From an uncultured Clostridia bacterium (lineage in GTDB: Bacteria > Bacillota_A > Clostridia > TANB77 > CAG-508), in assembly GCA_947624715.1 (NCBI GenBank), contig CANQLO010000016.1:1-34109 (forward strand): a stretch of 34,109 bases of DNA. Direction: 5' to 3'. This document shows positions 31,148 through 34,109 of the stretch, piece by piece (the stretch's first letter is position 1; each line of letters opens with the position of its first letter). The notes beneath the pieces were generated by a model. It was given only the letters and a program-made list of their open reading frames with translations, did no database searches and had not been told where the DNA came from. The position numbers were made by a program, and so were the translations under genes.

Positions 31148-31975
31148 TTACTTAACTATTTTCCTACGCAAAATTTCTATTCCTTCGTACATTAAAGCTG
31201 CTACTATTCCTAAAATAATTACACTTGTCATTACTAAGTCTAACTTAAATACCTGACCTCCATAGACAATTAAATATCCAAGACCTCCTTTAGATACAAG
31301 AAATTCCCCTGATATAACTCCAACTAGAGATAATCCAATATTTACTTTTAAAGTATTAAACAATGTTGAAATATTAGCTGGAATTACTATTTTAGTAAGT
31401 ATCTGTAATTTACTTGCATTAAAAGTTTTAGCCATTTTTATTTTCTCTTTATCAGTATTTATAAGTCCATTTAATATATCTAATATTGTTACAATAAGAG
31501 AAATTGCCACTGCCATTACAATTATAGCTGGCATTCCTGCTCCAACCCAAACTATTATTATTGGACCAAGTGCAACTTTAGGCAAGCTATTTAGTATTAC
31601 TAAATATGGCTCTGCTACTTTAGATATAAATGGCGACCACCATAAAATAATTGCAATAATTACTCCTAAAATTGTTCCCAAAGAAAATCCCACAAGAGTT
31701 TCAGTTAAAGTAATTTTTAAATGTTCTAATAAATCATTATTTGACAAATTTAAAAATGTTTTTACTATTCTTGATGGCTGACTTGTTATAAAGCTATCAA
31801 TTACATCTGCCCTAGCTAAAAGTTCCCAAATAGCTATAAAGCCAACTAATATTAAAATCTGCACAGTAAATATTGCTATTTTTCTATTTCTTATTTTTCT
31901 TAAATATGTTTTTCTATTTAAAGAAACTTCTTCATTTAGTTTTGCATTATTTGATTTTTTCTGCTGCTTTGTCAT
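31148..31975 (-). CDS. ABC transporter permease, SsuC/TauC-like
   Basis: 275 aa from ATG 31975 (AAGGAG 10 bases before it; an in-frame TTG three codons earlier is too close). Six hydrophobic helices and the BPD_transp_1 EAA-type loop, here AKTFNASKLQILTKIVIPANISTLFNTLKV, which contacts the ATPase. N-terminus is basic and cytoplasmic. Overlaps the end of the ATPase gene by 29 bases, so the two were translationally coupled. With the ATPase truncated, transport through this permease probably depends on another ATPase or is lost. Confidence 0.88.
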   Translation of the reverse strand: MTKQQKKSNNAKLNEEVSLNRKTYLRKIRNRKIAIFTVQILILVGFIAIWELLARADVIDSFITSQPSRIVKTFLNLSNNDLLEHLKITLTETLVGFSLGTILGVIIAIILWWSPFISKVAEPYLVILNSLPKVALGPIIIVWVGAGMPAIIVMAVAISLIVTILDILNGLINTDKEKIKMAKTFNASKLQILTKIVIPANISTLFNTLKVNIGLSLVGVISGEFLVSKGGLGYLIVYGGQVFKLDLVMTSVIILGIVAALMYEGIEILRRKIVK

Positions 31976-32144
31976 ATTCTTCAAGCTCCTTCCACATTGT
32001 ATTGAAATATTTACTAAATTTAGGACTTTCTCTACAATTTAGAGGAGTTCGATCTGGAATTTCAAAATCTATAGTATAAATATTTTTAACTGTAGCTGGT
32101 CTTTGACTTAAAACTACTACTCTATCTGACATACTGACCGCTTC
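31947..32144 (-). pseudogene. C-terminal fragment of the ABC transporter ATPase (SsuB/TauB-like)
   Basis: 65 codons remain: E-A-V-S-M-S-D-R-V-V-V-L-S-Q-R-P, the region just after the H-loop of nitrate/sulfonate-type ATPases, to the natural stop at 31947. Upstream the family sequence ends at the GAA codon 32142-32144; the next codons (CCA, ATA, CTT) are foreign and a TGA follows at 32154-32156. Walker A, signature and Walker B are missing from the window. The rest of the gene is expected on the far side of the inserted element. Confidence 0.85.
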
Positions 32145-32199
32145 TGGTATAAGTCAAATTAGACAGTAATGACTTAAAAAAATAATTTTATATTAAAAA

Positions 32200-33738
32200 T
32201 TACATATTGTTTAACTTCTTAAAATTGAAAATAATATCTATTTGTTTATCTTGATGAACATATATTTTATTTATTATAACTTTCATAAGTTCTGGTGTTG
32301 GTTTTCTTAAACTAAAAAATTCTTTAATTACTTTATCTAAATTCTCATCATTATAGTATTCTTCATTGTCTAAGTTATTTAAAATATCATTATATTTATC
32401 TTGTTTAATTTTTATTTCATTTTTTATTTTATTAGATAACCTTTCATACATTTCTTTGCTAATATTATTATTTAATTTGTCAATATACATCATATCTAGA
32501 TTATCTTCTTGTTTTTCTATATCGTATTTTAACTTTTTTAGTATATCTGTATAATCTTTATCATAATTACTATTTTTAATTTTACCTTTTATTTTCTCAT
32601 TATTAATATTTAAAAATAGTTCTCTTACTTTCTTTAACACTACTTCTTCTAAATTATCATAACTAAAGCCATGTGATGTGCATAGATTTAATTTTGAATA
32701 TCTGCGATAATAATTACAAGTCATATAATATCTATTTGACTTTGTTTTTTGCCTTATTCCCATCTTGTGATGACATTCATAACAGAATAATAGCCCATCT
32801 AATAAGAAAAAATTAGATTTCTTATTTCTGTCGTATTTCTGAACTATTACCATTTTTTGAATTAAGTCAAAACTTTGTTTATCAATTATTGGTGTATGTG
32901 TGTTTTCTACTATATTCCATTCTTCTCTTGGATTAGGTCTTAACTTTTTGTTTTTATAGCTTATTTTATTAACTTTATTCTGCACAGTACTTCCTGTATA
33001 GACTTCATTTCTCAATATTTGCTTTATCGTTTTACACTGCCAAAAAGTATCTTGCCCTTTTCTTATTTTATTTCTTGTTGGCATATTGTGTTCCGTAAGA
33101 TAGTCTCTTATTGTATATAACTTGTTTCCTGCTAAAGCCATATTAAAGATAGTTCTTACAATTTCTGCTTCTTCTTCACATATTACTAATTTATTTTTAT
33201 CATTTGGATCTTTCATATATCCAAATGGAGCATTTGCTGCAACCCATTTTCCTTGTTTTTGCATGGTATGCAAAGCTGTTCTTATTTTCTTTGATAAATC
33301 TTTTGAATACATATCATTAAGTATTGATTTAAATGGTGCAATTTCATTATTTCCATTATCTTTGGCAAATGTATCGATGCCATCAGTTACTGAAATATAT
33401 CTAACATTTTTTTCTGGGAATATTTTTTCTATGTATTCACCTGTTTCAATGTAATCACGCCCTAAACGAGATAAGTCTTTAGTTATTACAGTATTTATCT
33501 TTTTTAGGTTTATGTCTTGCATCATTCTTATAAAACTAGGTCTGTCAAAATTTGTTCCTGTATATCCTTGGTCTATGTATATATCTATTAGTTTATATTT
33601 ATCTCCTAACTTATTTACATAGTCTAATAGTAATGCTCTTTGATTAGTAATACTTTCACTTTCATCATATCCTCTATCAATATCTTCTTTAGATAATCTA
33701 ATATATAATGCAACATTATATATTGCTTTTTCCAGCAT
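32200..33738 (-). CDS. Large serine recombinase, TnpX/TndX-like
   Basis: 512 aa; GAGGAGG 5-6 bases before ATG. Resolvase catalytic domain at 8-160 with nucleophile Ser16 (YIRLSKED), the arginine-containing FDRPSF and KDLSRLGRDYIETGEYIE motifs; Recombinase domain ~185-300 (APFGYMKD...LVICEEEAEIVRTIF); zinc-ribbon ~335-385 (CYECHHKM, CNYY, LC) and a C-terminal coiled coil that controls integration versus excision. All catalytic residues are visible, so probably active. It excises or integrates its element through a covalent 5'-phosphoserine intermediate. Slightly short of the ~530-700 aa range of TndX/TnpX. Confidence 0.93.
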   Translation of the reverse strand: MLEKAIYNVALYIRLSKEDIDRGYDESESITNQRALLLDYVNKLGDKYKLIDIYIDQGYTGTNFDRPSFIRMMQDINLKKINTVITKDLSRLGRDYIETGEYIEKIFPEKNVRYISVTDGIDTFAKDNGNNEIAPFKSILNDMYSKDLSKKIRTALHTMQKQGKWVAANAPFGYMKDPNDKNKLVICEEEAEIVRTIFNMALAGNKLYTIRDYLTEHNMPTRNKIRKGQDTFWQCKTIKQILRNEVYTGSTVQNKVNKISYKNKKLRPNPREEWNIVENTHTPIIDKQSFDLIQKMVIVQKYDRNKKSNFFLLDGLLFCYECHHKMGIRQKTKSNRYYMTCNYYRRYSKLNLCTSHGFSYDNLEEVVLKKVRELFLNINNEKIKGKIKNSNYDKDYTDILKKLKYDIEKQEDNLDMMYIDKLNNNISKEMYERLSNKIKNEIKIKQDKYNDILNNLDNEEYYNDENLDKVIKEFFSLRKPTPELMKVIINKIYVHQDKQIDIIFNFKKLNNM

Positions 33739-33739
33739 T

Positions 33740-33850
33740 TTACCTCCTCAATTTTTCTTTTAATAAATTTATTAGATATCGAGATAAAATATCTTCTAAA
33801 TTTTCTCCATTATCACTGTAAAAAATATTAATTTTAAAGTCTTCTTTCAT
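33740..33850 (-). CDS. 36-aa leader ORF coupled to the recombinase gene
   Basis: ATG 33848-33850, with TAGGAGGT 4 bases before it, encodes a short acidic-then-basic peptide starting MKEDFKINIFYSDNGENLED. Its last codons and stop (AGG AGG TAA) are the ribosome binding site of the recombinase and end one base before that gene's start. Such overlaps usually couple translation. No family recognised; small unnamed ORFs upstream of TnpX-like genes are common. Confidence 0.6.
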   Translation of the reverse strand: MKEDFKINIFYSDNGENLEDILSRYLINLLKEKLRR

Positions 33851-33989
33851 ACGCACCTCCTAATTTACAATATATTAGAGAGATAAAAAAAAATTACTAT
33901 CTATCAATATATCCATCATTCGCTCCGCTCAAAATCATTTTTTTTCAAATATCACCATATCCTAAAATATAATGCAAAAATTTGTTATA

Positions 33990-34018
33990 TTGACTTTTAT
34001 TCAATTTAATGATATTTT
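33990..34018 (+). promoter_or_regulatory. Plus-strand promoter within the element
   Basis: TTGACT (33990-33995), 17 bases, TATTTT (34013-34018), then AAAGGAG at 34023-34029. Divergent from the recombinase operon. Upstream (33851-33989) no gene is seen; 33930-33942 holds a GC-rich CGCTCCGCTC motif. Confidence 0.55.
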
Positions 34019-34037
34019 TTAGAAAGGAGTTATTAGT

Positions 34038-34073
34038 TTGAAAGAATTAGTAAGAAAATTAAAACCAAAATAA
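34038..34073 (+). CDS. Possible 11-aa leader peptide, TTG start
   Basis: TTG 34038 with AAAGGAG nine bases before it, eleven codons (MKELVRKLKPK) and TAA. Too short to judge coding; the promoter and ribosome binding site are the only support. Confidence 0.3.
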   Translation: MKELVRKLKPK

Positions 34074-34074
34074 T

Positions 34075-34095
34075 AAAAAAGGGCATAGTTCCCCC
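34075..34095 (-). terminator. Possible minus-strand terminator for a gene beyond the window
   Basis: GGG (34081-34083) faces CCC (34091-34093) and on the minus strand a six-T run follows. Short stem. Confidence 0.35.
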
Positions 34096-34109
34096 TTACC
34101 CCCAGAAAT

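Larger units (their letters stand above)
32145..34109. mobile_element. Edge of an integrated element carrying a large serine recombinase
   Basis: One end is at about 32145, where the ATPase gene is interrupted at a GA dinucleotide, the target known for TnpX/TndX-type recombinases. The recombinase gene lies 55 bases inside, as at the ends of Tn4451 and Tn5397. The other end is beyond the window. Confidence 0.72.

Overview
The window is very AT-rich, with A/T-ending codons, strong AGGAGG-type ribosome binding sites and typical sigma-A promoters. Gene content (ECF sigma/anti-sigma pair, AbrB-like switch protein, YkpA-type ABC-F ATPase, TnpX/TndX-like serine recombinase, class II-like prepilin fused to a C-type-lectin/FGE fold, NRPS ending in a reductase) points to a low-GC Bacillota, most likely an anaerobic, possibly gut-associated, member of Clostridia. 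No rRNA, tRNA or CRISPR array was seen.

Layout. 1-7777 is a run of minus-strand housekeeping and envelope genes: the start of a Mg2+-type P-type ATPase (cut by the window edge), a membrane protein, a flavin reductase-like protein, an XRE regulator with membrane helices, a nucleoside deoxyribosyltransferase-like protein, tcdA, a polyprenol/phytol kinase-like protein, an L,D-transpeptidase with a repetitive tail, and a GT39-like glycosyltransferase. 7880-13239 is an accessory zone: an Rpn/PD-(D/E)XK gene, a complete IS256-family element (8938-11200) bounded by 8-bp target duplications and carrying a second gene that is a catalytically dead paralogue of its own transposase, then a prepilin-like protein whose GC-rich C-terminus looks like the variable region of a diversity-generating retroelement (no reverse transcriptase in the window), then a relic of the Rpn gene. 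13190-14750 is an autoregulated ECF sigma/anti-sigma operon flanked by two copies of one terminator hairpin. 14866-15980 holds small regulators with palindromic operators.

16044-26605 is the centrepiece: a two-module NRPS (C-A-T-C-A-T-reductase; predicted product an N-acyl or free dipeptide aldehyde) broken in the first A domain by one extra base at 18446, followed by a 7TM histidine kinase and an HD-GYP response regulator separated by two 67-bp hairpin repeats with a compensatory stem change. A 171-bp near-palindrome closes the locus against the convergent ABC-F gene.

29657-29970 holds what reads as a complete type I toxin-antitoxin module built like par/Fst of plasmid pAD1: a 28-aa peptide gene on the minus strand, a convergent ~64-nt RNA on the plus strand, direct repeats that let the RNA cover the toxin start and ribosome binding site, and complementary terminator loops. 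30020-32144 is an SsuABC/NMT1-type ABC transporter with a perfect Fur-box palindrome just before the binding-protein gene; its ATPase gene is cut at its 5' side by a mobile element (32145 to beyond the window) that carries a large serine recombinase at its edge.
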